Below are positions 9,346-20,539 of a stretch of DNA of 64,000 bases, one piece after another. The notes under the pieces are model-generated. The model saw only the letters and a program-made list of their open reading frames with translations. It made no database searches and was not told the DNA's origin. The position numbers and the translations under genes are program-made. Source of the DNA: Antedon mediterranea (Eukaryota > Echinodermata > Crinoidea > Comatulida > Antedonidae); contig NC_092676.1 in assembly GCF_964355755.1 (NCBI RefSeq), positions 3,640,288 through 3,704,287 of the forward strand, given 5' to 3'. The first letter of the stretch is position 1. Each line of letters begins with the position of its first letter.

Positions 9346-11338
9346 ATATCTCCCGTAACTGTTACGGTGACCAATACCTTACATTTACAATGGTATAAAT
9401 CAGACGAACAAGTACTATCATACACACAAAACAAACACGTTATAGAATCAATAGTTTTGACTGCTGAAGACGATGGAGCTGTGTTTACTTGTAAAGCTAT
9501 ACTCGAAAACCAAGTTATAGGAACGTGTGAAACTACTCCGCTAATACTGACTATAGATGCAGAGATTGATCAATCACCACCAGGTGTACTTCAGGTTGGG
9601 GATAGCTTTAATCTTACCTGCTCAGGGAAAGGTAATCCTGATTATTATAATTATACATGGGTGTGGAAAAACAAACCAGTAGAATCGTCCCCAGGAAAAA
9701 ATAAATTTGCAAAAGATAATGTGCTTACTATGACGAGTGTATTAAGCAATGCCAATGGCAAAACAGTTACTTGTACTATTAGTCGTGATGGTCGTAACAG
9801 CAGTACAGCGAGGTATACAATACACGTCATAAGCCCCTTTCTCACAGAGTTGTGTGCCAGGAATATTGCGGGAATATACCATTACCATGCCGGTATGGTT
9901 TTCTGTGAGAACGGGTCGTCTTGGCATCATGCCGGCACCATGCCGGCATCGACATGACCTGCTTTAGACCTAGTAATATTCTAGGGATATTCCCCGCAAT
10001 GCCAGACGGGCATTCTGTGAGAACGTATTGCCGTTATATTCCGGGGTTCCCCGTCGAGGCTTTGACACCTTGCGCAGTCAAGTGTATCACTTTGGCGCCT
10101 ATTCAATTCAATTAACAATAATAATGTCGAACTGGAGGGATAATGAGATAAGAGAGCTGCTTAAAATAAGGGGACAAGAAGAAATTTGTAGCATAATCTA
10201 TATAGGCCGCTAGGCTAGGCCAGCCATTAGCTCGTTGTTTGTTGGTGCCTGACCTTTCGTCGCCTTGTAAATTGTAGGCCTACAGCCTTCTAAGGTGTTT
10301 TACAGATTGCCGATGACGGCAAATTAATTGCTATACCTGTATAATATATGCACAATATACTGTACATAGCATGTATTGCATAAATATGCTATAAAGGAAG
10401 ATAATAATCTGTAACTTAACATTCGCCGCCATATCATCGCTAGACAAAAATAATAACAATAAAGGACGCCCTCAATAATTATTTTGTCAGAGAGTTTTTA
10501 TTGGCCGAATATGCCCGACTCCTTTCTCACAGAAAGCCGGTATATACCGGTTATATTTCCGGCACGATAGTCCGATGAGAATGGGTATATGCCGGTAACG
10601 ATACCGGCACGACGCCAGCACTGTACCGGTATATTGCAGGCACATCTGTGAGAAAGGGGCTTTAGAGAATACGCCTACTGTTACAGACCCACTATCAGCA
10701 AACAATGTCACAGACGAGCCTCAAACATTGATTATTGTCATTGGCGTAGTTGCAACAGTTATTGTGATTTTGATAACAGCAATTGTAATTTACATTTTAC
10801 ATAAAAGACGTAAGAAACAGGATGACAAAAAGACAAAACCTGAAAGTGTACCATTGAAAGAACCAATGCATGGTAACACTGATCAAAATATTAACAGTTC
10901 TGAAAAATCACGCGTACAAAATGGCACTCGGAGTGAAAAGTTGACAACAGATTTTACAGTATATGATGAGCCTACGATTTCAAGTTCAAATACTCAGTTG
11001 GAGACTATGTACGCAGAACCTGATAGGTTAGTAACTGGTTACGATGCTAGGTATGACACGCCACGGAACGCTATAAGTCTTGACAACATCGATACAGCGA
11101 ATACTGATGAAGAGAGTGATGCTAAGCCAAGAAAAACAAAAAGCAGAGAAAGTATTGATGCAATGTATGCGAAACCGAACAAGTCGCGCAGTACAGAAAG
11201 TATTGATGATCTGTACGCTACGCCTAACAAACCGACTAGCGTAGAAGGCCTAACGTACGCAGATATAGAGTTTAAAAGCGGTACGTTTCCAAACCCCGAA
11301 CCACAGGACTACAGATTAAGAAGTAAATATCTCCCGTA
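9346..11338 (+). pseudogene. Broken tandem copy B of the alpha receptor
   Basis: The 3' UTR of A runs to about 9385 and then joins directly to the middle of Ig domain 2 of a second copy, so signal peptide, Ig1 and half of Ig2 are absent. This looks like an unequal-crossover or tandem-duplication joint at a short homology (TTTACaATGG). The copy continues through Ig3 to 9830, is interrupted by a TIR element (9831-10662), and resumes with the stalk, transmembrane helix and tail (open 10728-11339). The tail keeps the YxxP ladder and LTYADI, but a 22-bp deletion after CAGGACTAC removes the second ITIM and shifts the frame. After the stop the same 3' UTR word series as A is seen. It cannot make a membrane receptor as it stands. 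Confidence 0.88.
9831..10662. mobile_element. ~0.83-kb TIR element inserted in pseudogene B
   Basis: The left end AAGCCCCTTTCTCACAGA is matched in inverted form at the right end (CTGTGAGAAAGGGGCTT). Weaker inverted similarity extends about 80 bp, through CCGGTAT-rich segments. Removing 9831-10662 restores alignment of the flanks with gene A to within one base. The target duplication is therefore only 1-2 bp (probably TA) and cannot be fixed exactly. It encodes no transposase and is non-autonomous. Confidence 0.75.
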
Positions 11339-11904
11339 ACTGTTACGGTGACCAATACCTTACATTTATCATTACGAATCAACTTTTGACATGTGACGTA
11401 ACCGCATCGTTCAATATTGCTTGTACTGTACAAAGCTATTTTAATGCAATGTGTATTATAGGCCTAAAATATAACAGTCAAACGAATTTATATCGTAATG
11501 GTATACGTCATAGGCATCTCATAAACGATGAAGGAATTTGTTGATATCCATTAAAACAAAAACAAATTTCATAATATTTACTACCATGGGTTGCTGTAAT
11601 TTTATTTTATTAGAAACATTATAGGCCTAATTCTGAAGATTTTGTGAAATATCAGATTTTAGCCACATGGCAAGTGAAGCGTTTTGGCAAATCATGGACA
11701 CGTGTCCCGCAGAAAAATAAAATACAACTAATATTGGAAAACTCTCTCCATAATTTCAAGTTTAACTTTATCTACGGAGGCCTAGCTCAACACGGATGTT
11801 CTTTGCTGCAGCCGTCCTATAGAAAGGACAGCAGTTGTGTACGCAGTAGCAGTAAATAAACTTACAATAATAAAAAACAGGAAAGTCCCAAATTTTAAAT
11901 ACAA
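11339..11904. other. Intergenic stretch between B and C
   Basis: It begins with the shared alpha-family 3' UTR (to about 11370). The rest is AT-rich with TAGGCCTA words and no gene. Confidence 0.5.
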
Positions 11905-12363
11905 GTTACACTCTAGGGGGCAGTATACAATACTACCGGTATACCTGACAGTCGGTAATCTGTGACAATAACTTGAAACCGGAAATCCAGTTTTTTCTGT
12001 ATATACCATCGAGCCCGACGTTCCAATACAGTGATTTAGAATACAGGAATCAGATCGAGTGAGTGTTTAAACTAGTACCATTTCTATCAAAGTTGATTAT
12101 TTCTGTATTATATCGTAGCATTTTACAATACACAGTGATAAGAAGCAGTAAAATCATAATCGAAAGTGTTCTTAAACTGGATAAAACTTCTATCACAATG
12201 TATACAGTTTTACATTGTATTAAGTATCTTTAAATCATCGGAATCCAGTATTTCTCAACGTTTTTATTCCGTACCAACAATCTCTATTTTGATAAGGAAA
12301 TTGATTTACACCAATCTATAGCAATATTTGGAACTCAACCATCGGAAGGAACTACAAAGTGTA
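11905..12363 (+). promoter_or_regulatory. Upstream region of gene C, uninterrupted counterpart of the gene A promoter
   Basis: It contains GGGGGCAGTATAC near 11917, the empty counterpart of the foldback insertion site (CCAATACAGTG at 12023-12033), and the conserved block GGAATCAGATCGAGTGAGTG near 12046. It therefore documents the state of the A promoter before the insertion. Confidence 0.6.
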
Positions 12364-14124
12364 ATGGCTCATCCCCAACATTGGACATTGCTGTTTTACA
12401 AGAAGTGTCTGATTATATCTTATAGTATATTTTACTGCTGTTATGCACGATCTTATACTTTTACAAAACATCCACAATCAGTTCTCGTTGCAGAAGGACA
12501 AACAGCAACGTTGTCATGTGCATGGTCACCAGCATTGAATGGAAACCATGATTTTGCATGGTCTTATTATCGACCTGGTATTAACATTCAACGAATTGAT
12601 GGTTTAAATGCAAGATACAATATAATAAATGAAGCAACCTTTTCAAATCTTTCCATTTTCAATGTTGGCTCTTTTGAAGTAGGAAGATACAGGTGTGATA
12701 TCTTTGACGATGACGCTTCATACATTCTTTCTGAGCAGGCTCTTGTAGTGCTAGGAGAAATATCGTGCAATCCAGAATACGACAATGGTGAAACAGGAAC
12801 AACGATGGCATGTTCTTATATTTCCTCTTATAATGTTAATGCTATTGATTTATTATTTTATAAGAACGGAAAAATAATTACATCAGAAGTACAAGATAAT
12901 GTTTTAGAATCAAGGGCTTTGACTAGCGAAGACGATGGAGCTGTATTTACTTGTAAAGCCACCATAAAACCAAACAATCAAGTGATAGGAACGTGTGAAA
13001 CTACTCCGCTAGTACTGAATATCGATGCAGAGATTGAACAATCACCACCAGGTCCACTTCAAGTTGGTGATAGCTTTAACCTTACCTGCTCAGGGAAAGG
13101 TAATCCTGATTATTATGAATATGAATGGAAGTGGAATGACAACCCAGTAGATTCATTAAGAGGTAACAGTCGAAGTGCAATAGGCAATGTGTTTACTGTG
13201 ACAGGCGTTTCAAGCAGTGCCAAAGACAAAATAGTTACTTGTACTATTAGTCGTAGTGGTCGTAACAGCAGTACAGCGAGCTATACAATAAACGTTTCAG
13301 AAAACAGTTTAAGTACAACACCACAAGGCAGGCAACAATCCATTACAGATCAACTATCAACAACCAATGTCCCAGATGAAGATCCACAAACAGTGATTAT
13401 TGTCATTGGCGTAGTGGCAATAGCTATTGTGATTTTGATAACAGCAATTATAATTCACATTTTATATAAAAGGCGCAAAAGACAGTACGACAAAAAGACA
13501 AAACCCGAAAGTGTACCATTGAAAGAACCAATGTACGACAACATTGAACAAGACATTAACAGTTCTGAAAAAACTTACAATTCTGAAAAAACGCACGTAG
13601 AAAATGGCTCTCTACGTGAAACATTAAAAACAGATTTATCAATATATGATGCGCCTACGATTTCAAATTCAAATACTCAGTTGGAGACTATGTACGCCGA
13701 ACCTGATATGTTAGTAATTGGTCACAATGCTAGGTATGACACGCCACGGAACGCAGTAAGTCTGGACAATATCGATTCAGTGAATGAAGCAAGTGATGCT
13801 AACCCAAGAAAAACAAAAAGCAGAGAAAGTATTGATGAAATGTATGCGAAACCGAACAAGTCCCGCAGTAAAGAGAGTATTGATGATCTGTACTCTAAGC
13901 CTAACAAACGGAATACGAACACGCCGATCGAGGCCCACAGTAAAGAGAGTATTGATGATCTGTATGCTAAGCCTAACAAATCGACCACAAACACACCAGA
14001 CCCTACTAAGAAAAACGTAGAAGGCCTAACGTACGCAGATATAGAGTTTAAAAGTGGTACGTTTCCAACCCCCGAACCACAGGATTACGGACTTGATTAC
14101 GCAACTGTACAAACCATAAAATAA
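12364..14124 (+). CDS. IgSF inhibitory-type receptor C, paralogue of A
   Basis: Single-exon frame of 586 residues. The start at 12364 (MAHPQHW) is homologous to that of A; an in-frame ATG at 12328 would put a charged leader before the signal peptide. It has a signal peptide, three Ig domains (SCAW...VGRYRC; MACSY...FTCKA; LTCSG...VTCTI), a short stalk, a transmembrane helix about 344-366 and a tail of about 215 residues. Tail motifs in order: YDNI, YDAP, YAEP, YDTP, YAKP, YSKP, YAKP, LTYADI (Y557) and LDYATV (Y579). Relative to A, the unit ESIDDLY-x-KPNK is present one extra time, so the YxxP ladder has grown by an in-frame duplication. The ITIM pair is spaced 22 residues, exactly as in A. 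Confidence 0.92.
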   Translation: MAHPQHWTLLFYKKCLIISYSIFYCCYARSYTFTKHPQSVLVAEGQTATLSCAWSPALNGNHDFAWSYYRPGINIQRIDGLNARYNIINEATFSNLSIFNVGSFEVGRYRCDIFDDDASYILSEQALVVLGEISCNPEYDNGETGTTMACSYISSYNVNAIDLLFYKNGKIITSEVQDNVLESRALTSEDDGAVFTCKATIKPNNQVIGTCETTPLVLNIDAEIEQSPPGPLQVGDSFNLTCSGKGNPDYYEYEWKWNDNPVDSLRGNSRSAIGNVFTVTGVSSSAKDKIVTCTISRSGRNSSTASYTINVSENSLSTTPQGRQQSITDQLSTTNVPDEDPQTVIIVIGVVAIAIVILITAIIIHILYKRRKRQYDKKTKPESVPLKEPMYDNIEQDINSSEKTYNSEKTHVENGSLRETLKTDLSIYDAPTISNSNTQLETMYAEPDMLVIGHNARYDTPRNAVSLDNIDSVNEASDANPRKTKSRESIDEMYAKPNKSRSKESIDDLYSKPNKRNTNTPIEAHSKESIDDLYAKPNKSTTNTPDPTKKNVEGLTYADIEFKSGTFPTPEPQDYGLDYATVQTIK

Positions 14125-14399
14125 CGTAATAATTATTACGTAATCGTTACAATAATCACTAAGTTTATATTTACGTTTATTGTCACGTTAATGTTTAAAC
14201 AATTTAAAGATTCGCTTAATCGTTGATGCATATTACAATCATATAAATATATATGCTTTTATTCACCAGATCCATTATGCTTATTATAAGATAGCTTAAG
14301 ATTTTACAATGAAATAATTACACTTTTACGGTATATCATACATTATGTATTAAATAATAGGATACCAATTGTAGAGTCTTAGTTTCAATATTGTACCAC

Positions 14400-14590
14400 A
14401 AGATTGATCTCTTTTTTGACCGTTATAATTGTTTTTGTAATAAAATTAGTAAAATTGTATAAATTTGTATTGTTAGATTTTAAGATTTATATATATTTTT
14501 ATATGGTATAGTTTATTCCATTCTGTAAGGGGCGGGTTTCCCGCTGTTGAATGAGTTTGAATAAAATAAAATAAAATAAAATAAAAGACG
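14400..14590 (+). mobile_element. 3' end of a SINE/LINE with AAAAT tail
   Basis: The segment with TTCCATTCTGTAAGGGGCGG, GTTTcCCGCTGTTGaATGAGT and an (AAAAT)n tail is related to 32850-32925, which has the same ending followed by poly-A. Shared 3' ends with simple tails indicate one retroposon family. Confidence 0.55.
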
Positions 14591-14741
14591 CGAATTATAA
14601 TTTGCAGGCCTATGAGTTCCACCATTTTGTACATGGCTTGTGAATAGTTGCTATTACATTCCTTAAATATATTTGTACATAGACCAGCCAAGGACCAAAT
14701 AATGTGTTCCAAAATTCTCCATAAAATGAGCTATATAAGAG

Positions 14742-14911
14742 TAAAGCTCTGTCTACACTATCAAACTTAATGTGACAAAAAAAATGTGATGTGCCCATAC
14801 ATGGACACGGTGATGCCATATACCCTACCATATTTGGGAATATCACTACCATATATGGGCACATCACACTTTTTTTGTCACATAACGTTTGATAGTGTAG
14901 ACAGAGCTTAA
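14742..14911. mobile_element. MITE, family 1, copy a
   Basis: Palindromic element whose ends are TAAAGCTCTGTCTACACTAT and its inverse, followed by CAAAC. The inner part is GTGCCCA...TATGGGCACATCAC. Five further copies lie at 31666, 33209, 38987, 43720 and 46643. Ends next to TA suggest a TA target. Confidence 0.85.
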
Positions 14912-15034
14912 AACTTATTTTGATCTCGAACCTAACCCTTTACTTAAGACCTATGTTCCTACTAAAATGAACATGACGTATGTATCTTTTATAAATGTTG
15001 ATATAAAGTTTGCCGTACACCACGTGTATTAACT

Positions 15035-15095
15035 GTTGAGTTTCTCGACGTTTCGATCAATACGCTTTGATCGTCCTCAGGAGTGAGAAATCGTT
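15035..15095 (-). ncRNA. Hammerhead-ribozyme-like motif (candidate)
   Basis: On the minus strand, CTGAGGA (15080-15074) is followed by a C, the stem GATCAA (15072-15067) pairing with TTGATC (15060-15055), GAAAC (15054-15050), GTC (15049-15047) and GAG, which can pair with CTC just before CTGAGGA. This order matches hammerhead core elements (CUGANGA, helix II, GAAA, GUC). Two reservations: an extra C precedes helix II, and helix III would be only two base pairs. Short-helix-III hammerheads are known from Penelope-like retroelements. Confidence 0.35.
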
Positions 15096-15379
15096 TATAA
15101 ACATTGTATAATATTGCATATACTGTAAATTAAGATCAATGTATTTAATGTTCTTCCTGGTACTGTATACCATTTCTTAATTCTTTCCTGTTTGCAATTC
15201 TACCTGTTTCAGTAGGCAATAGAAGGATATTCGTCCCTTGAACCTATTTCCTCTAGACATCCTTAATAACAAAGTTCAAATGCAAAACAAATAATTACTG
15301 TCGTCCGGTTTCCTACATAAGCCTATGTAGAAGATACATTTTTTCATATGTGTTATATTACTACAGTAAAACCACTCCT

Positions 15380-15518
15380 TAAGCTTGGTTCCCACTAGGA
15401 CGTAACGTAAGCGCAACGCAAGCAAGCTGACCATAACAAGCGACAGTTTGTGTGTCATTGGTCAAATTACTTGCGTTGCTCCTACGTCCTTGCGTTACTA
15501 GTGGGAACCAAGCTTTAG
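15380..15518. mobile_element. Palindromic MITE, family 2
   Basis: Ends TAAGCTTGGTTCCCACTA and TAGTGGGAACCAAGCTTTA are inverted repeats, with inner inverted words around GGACGTAACG and CGTCCTTGCG. It is 139 bp and non-coding. A diverged relative may lie at about 19590-19745 (GGACGTACGCGCAAC, TGATTGGTCAAATTA). Confidence 0.7.
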
Positions 15519-16640
15519 GGTCACTCTAGTAATCTTGTTGATTTCCATTTTTTGTGTGGAAATAAATGTTTATCAGAGAGACACCCATAGTAAGGGGCCA
15601 CTTTGTTGGGTCCTGAAGGGTGTCACATTAATAGGCGTTCAACTGAAATTGTGTTCACTTTAAAATTTCAAAAAGCATGTGTATAACTCAGGGAAGAGTG
15701 AAATCCACCCTTCCATTGTGTATTATAGTATTTTAAGATGAATAAACAGGGTATTATACTAGTATTACAAGGCCTCTCCATATGTATCGTTCTTAGTCGA
15801 AATATTAATTGTTATTTTCTAAAAACTTTTAAAGAAGCTATAATATTTCTATATATGCTCCTCAATTTGTAATTTTTTATTTTTTTTTTCAAAATAACTT
15901 TATTTATTCCAATCGCTCTTTTGGGCGTTCTTGTGCCAAAGTTTACTATTGCAACTTCAGTTTACCAAATTTTCTTAAATTGTATTGTGATTATAATAAA
16001 AAGCTTTAAACGGAAAAATATCTATTTCTTTGTACTAATTTTTGTGGTACCACGGTCATATCCTTAATCACGCTATACACAGTACCGTCTCTTGTACAGT
16101 AGCTTAAGACTATAATCCACAAGTTATACGGTACGTACATAAAATCTCTGTTAGGTCAAAATGTATAAGCCTGTTTTGTGTTCGTTCAACTTGAATAGAA
16201 AATACAAATTGTATTCAGCGTACGTGTTCCGGGTCAAGAGTTATACAAATACAACACAAGCAAAATAACTAGAAAAGTCCCGTTGTAAAGGAACGGATAT
16301 TGTAGAAGGAAGAAAGAATATAACGAAATGCCGTTTAAAAATCTAAGAACTCGTTATGACGTAGCGTAGAAACGACCAAGGTTGTATTCACACACACAAC
16401 TTAATTTATTCACTACAACCCTCCCAACTCCCCCGCAAAAAAAAAACATCATACATAATTTTATCTCCGTTTTATTACATTGCGGACACTGGTGACATTT
16501 TTACCGAGGGACGGGAATGTTTCATTTGATTTATTTATTTGACATCAAAAATGTCGTAGTGATATATATTACTGTGAGAATTTTCAAATGCTCAATGAAT
16601 AAAATGAATCTCCTCCTATTTTCATACCTGTGATCAATCT
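15519..16640. other. Intergenic, no gene seen
   Basis: AT-rich, without a long open frame or recognised element. Confidence 0.5.
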
Positions 16641-16649
16641 AACCTTCTC

Positions 16650-17150
16650 AATATATCCCCCACACCAATCGCGTCTTAAACAAATCTAACTTCGGACGAA
16701 TCACACATCAGCTTAATTCTGAATGTTCTGAGAGGTGTGAAGGGCGGTTAATACATTGGAAGGCAAAGACCAATACATTTTTAAATTCATCGTTTGTTAT
16801 TTTCCCTAGATTATGGGAGCAACTTCCCAATGAAATTAAAAAATGTGCTACAATTTCAGACTTTAAAGCCCAACTCATCAAACATTTGATCTCAAAATAT
16901 TAAGTTGTAATTGTTTATATTGTTTATTCAATGCAGCTTATTTTTAATTGGTGTATCTCATTATAACTTTGTTTTGTTTTATTTTGACTTAATTTGTGCT
17001 ACTTAGTTTTGTTATTTTTGTATTTTATAAGTAATGATGGAGTAAGAGCAGTTTTCTGTTTGGGCTCATGCCTATTACTTGCTCCTGGCAAGATGAATTG
17101 TAAAATGTACTTTATGAACTTTTGCCCAATAAATATTATTATTATAACAA
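16650..17150 (+). mobile_element. 3' end of a CR1/L2-type LINE
   Basis: A frame ending at the TAA of 16901-16903 encodes the typical LINE C-terminal signature: an NTFLNSSF stretch, then FPRLWEQLPNEIKKC and a DFKAQLIKHL helix. The 3' UTR follows and ends in ATAAATATTATTATTAT. The same 3' UTR lies inverted at 33505-33665, confirming an interspersed family. Everything upstream of the last ~80 codons is missing. Confidence 0.75.
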
Positions 17151-17390
17151 CAAAAGTAAACAACCAATGAGACCCCTTAATTTTCCTTTATTGACAATTT
17201 CAGCAACGAAAAAAAGAAATCATTGGGGACGGGGGTAAATCCAGACACAGTTCACAGAACAACGATAGACACCACGGCACATTTTCTGGATATTTTATTA
17301 AGAAATATTAACGATTCATAAAAAATGTATTAAACGACGTGATTATCTTCAATTATAACTTATATCTTACTTGATAACATATTAAATGAG

Positions 17391-17435
17391 TTTGTGTCGA
17401 GTGCAAGTGTTGTTACATATAACACTCGACACAAA
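17391..17435. repeat. Perfect 13-bp stem hairpin downstream of the Kirrel-like gene
   Basis: TTTGTGTCGAGTG (17391-17403) is the exact inverse of 17423-17435, with a second inner pair AGTGTT/AACACT. It lies about 300 bp beyond the stop codon of the minus-strand gene, whose only nearby poly-A signal (AATAAA, minus, 17543-17538) is closer. Role unknown. Confidence 0.6.
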
Positions 17436-17537
17436 CACGTTTAGTTTGTTTTTAGTGTTAACAAAGTTTTAACGATGATTAATCATATTCAAGGTGGTTT
17501 AGTGACGTAATTTTGAAATTAGTAATATCTTACTAAT

Positions 17538-17543
17538 TTATTT
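17538..17543 (-). terminator. Poly-A signal of the Kirrel-like gene
   Basis: AATAAA on the minus strand about 190 bp after the stop codon. Confidence 0.45.
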
Positions 17544-17734
17544 AAATATTATATGATAAAAGAGTATATAAAATTACCTATACCCTAAAAAATGACATAA
17601 TATAAATACAATAATTAGTCCAAATGTTTTAAAAATAGTATTTCAGATAGTTTAACGCTACTCAGATTATTCTAATTACAGTAATTATTAATGTTGTTAT
17701 TAATATTAGAAAACAATTCAAAGCAATAATGTAT

Positions 17735-20153
17735 TTAAGATTGAAAACCCTTATTGTCCATAGCAGGACCGGATACAAACGATGCCATTGATTTTTGCGT
17801 GTGCTCATGGACAGGGAAAAACCAGGATCGCAGAACGCCGACATATCGACTGCGCATCGTAAAATTCTCGCCATTGGCGGCGTCTTGTTCTTTCATTTTT
17901 AAAGCAGCTCGTCGGATTACGACAATACCCACTATAATGAGTACAATAAGAACTAGTGCGATAATACCCATTGTTACCCCAATAATGGTACTATTCGACA
18001 CCTCGGATTTGTTCGAGTCTAAGGCTTCGTTTTCGATATCGTCAAGGTTATTCAAAGGCGTTGTAGCCGGTGTTAATGTCGTGGTTGGTAGTGGTTGAAC
18101 GTTTAGTATCAATATGTCTGACGGCAGAGTTCCAGCAAAGTAGTTCACCCTACATTGGACACTTGCACCGGCATCAGCTAATGTTACGTCACGGATGTCC
18201 ATAGTGGCGGAGGAACCAAAATTCCGGTATGTAATGCGTTCGTCATTCGGGTTGATAACGGCACCATCGATGTACCAGGTGTAATCTGGATTTGAAATGT
18301 GAAAGGCTTGGCAAACGAACACAGCGGTGGAGCCAACATCAACGTCGTTTACTCCGCTTATCTCGACTGCTGGATCACCGGTGATGAGCTTGAACGGTCC
18401 GACTGAACAGGTACGAGGAAGGCTCCATAGCTGATGGCTACCTTCGCAGATAAAGACCGCGTCAGCATCTTCCTCTGTGACTTTCCATGTGTGTGTATTG
18501 GTGGTTTCGCTAGGCTCGGTCAAATCTTCACCTCGAAGCCATTTCAGGATAGTTGCTGGAGAACCACCGTTTGACTCGCACGAAAATGTGATTTCTTCAC
18601 CGATGTTGACATGAAGGTTGTCTATGTCGGTCTTGCATTCTGGGTAGTCTCCTGCTGGCGCGGCTAACACCTGCAGGGCTGCTTTTTGAGATTGCAGACC
18701 AGTTTCGCCGCCAAGTACGATGCATTGGTACACTCCGGCATCCTGAGCTTGGACATTACTGATGCGGAGACTGTAGCCATAGTAACCATCTATATTTGTT
18801 GGCACCACAGAATATCTGATTAAAATAAGAAACGGTATAATTAAATTAAAGACATGAAAATTAATAATAAATAAACAATTATACGTAAAATAAACAATAA
18901 TAAAACGAAATCATGGCCTATTGTGGTGTATCTACGCTGTATTGAAACAAACAAAAACATTGCCCGGGCCGTGTATACTGTAATCATGGAGGAAAAAAAA
19001 TAATTATAATGTTATTATTTTTCCTCCATTGTATAATATATATACACGATAATGACACTGATATTTCATATTCTATAATGTTGACAAATGTCAATCCAAT
19101 CACGCAGAAATGTATAATTAAATTAAACAATTAGAGAGGTTATTTTTATCTTGAGCAGCAACGATATTTATAATAACTCTCTTTGAATTGTGTTAACGGT
19201 GTTGACAATTGTAATGAATGAACTTGATGTCAATTGAAACTACGAACCATATGGTATTGATTGTCACCATGGCAATATTAATTAAATACAGTAATAACGC
19301 TAAAACTCTACCATCAACGAATAATCACCCTCATGGTTTAAATAAATATTAATATGTATTATGAATATATTATGTTGCCAGTCATATTATATTTGGTATA
19401 AATGAATCTTTAATTACTCACAGTACAGTATATATATACACATATGTAGGTTCATAATACAATTTATACCATAAGATAAGATAATATAGTCTAGTAGTCG
19501 AAATATATACTGATATTGTACCAGGTTGTATTCTTAAGTGCTAAAGTACAGTAAGTTTCCATTAAGTTGGTGCTAAATCTACTAAAGTTTGGGACTTGTA
19601 TCCACTCAAGGACGTACGCGCAACACAATTTGGCCAATCACATGCGACGGAGCATTCGAATTGTCCCTTGTGATTGGTCAAATTAAAATATGGCGCTGGA
19701 CGTAGATCAGCCTGACGTAGATTTTTGCGTTATTAGTTGGTACCAAAATGTAAAGATATTATAATGATTTTGAGACAAGCCTGGTATAGGCCCTTCCTCG
19801 TATAAATAGTACTAGTAGCCTACTGGTCGGGATCTGTTAGGCCGATACTATAATTAATGGTCTTAAAAACTGTAAAATAATGATAAATACAGTTATATAA
19901 AGTAAAATAGATACCTTTTGTATTGAGTGGAATCGCCATCTTCACCCATAACATGGGAAAGTATACTGTGCTCCTGGGTAATGAGAATCGAGTCTTTAAC
20001 CCACAAATGGCTGCCATGATCCGAATTCAAAACGCAACTCAATGTCACATCTTGGCCCACATACGCGGTGGTGTCAGTTGGTTGCGAGATAAAATCTTGC
20101 GCAAAAGACACAGACACAGTCAGGAGAAACAATCCAAGGTTCCGAAAGCCCAT
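17735..20153 (-). CDS. Kirrel/nephrin-like three-Ig membrane protein (two exons)
   Basis: Exon 1 is 20153-19915 and exon 2 is 18815-17735. The donor AAAAG|GTATCT and the acceptor TTTTAATCAG join in phase 2 to give QYKR-YSVVP, and the product has 439 residues. The start (MGFRN) gives a clean signal peptide (LGLFLLTVSVSFAQ). Ig1 is V-like (QPTDTTAYVGQDVTLSC, WVKD, QDAGVYQC), with the intron in its middle. Ig2 (TFSC...FIC) and Ig3 (FVC...DAGASVQC) follow, then a Thr/Pro stalk, a transmembrane helix (IIGVTMGIIALVLIVLII) and a short ~60-residue tail without ITIM. Ig1 resembles the first domain of Kirrel/nephrin adhesion proteins, but with three domains it is shorter than they are. It is unlike the intronless receptor clusters and probably an independent adhesion gene. 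Confidence 0.85.
18830..19900 (-). other. Intron of the Kirrel-like gene
   Basis: AT-rich 1.1-kb intron. A GGAGGAAAAATAAT...TTATTTTTCCTCC hairpin lies near 18987-19029, and a possible MITE family 2 relative at about 19590-19745. Confidence 0.6.
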
Positions 20154-20480
20154 CTTTGACGCAGAAATTCCTCCTGTTTTCACCAAACGATTTTCCGACT
20201 GTAGCTTTTTCCAGTCTATGTCAACTGTTGCGCTTGGGCGTTGGTAATTTGCATTTGTGACTAAGAAAAGGTATATTGTGTTTCCCAAACGATCGATTGT
20301 CGACATTGAATGGGGTAAGCCATGCGTTCAGTGGCTGTAAGCTTCATATTTGCAAGAGAAACGACACAGCTAACCCTCATTGGACGGCATTGATCAGGCG
20401 TGAAACATTCTTCGGATCAGAATCGACCCCTCTCAGGGCGAATTCCATGTACCATCAAGTACCATGCCTCGAAGTGAGCT

Positions 20481-20489
20481 CTTTATATA
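20481..20489 (-). promoter_or_regulatory. TATA box of the Kirrel-like gene
   Basis: TATATAAAG on the minus strand, followed by GAGCTC. It would place transcription start near 20455 and give a 5' UTR of about 300 nt before the ATG at 20153. Confidence 0.5.
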
Positions 20490-20539
20490 TTACGGAGCGC
20501 CGGAATTGTAAACCTCCAAACAAATTTAAACAATTGATA

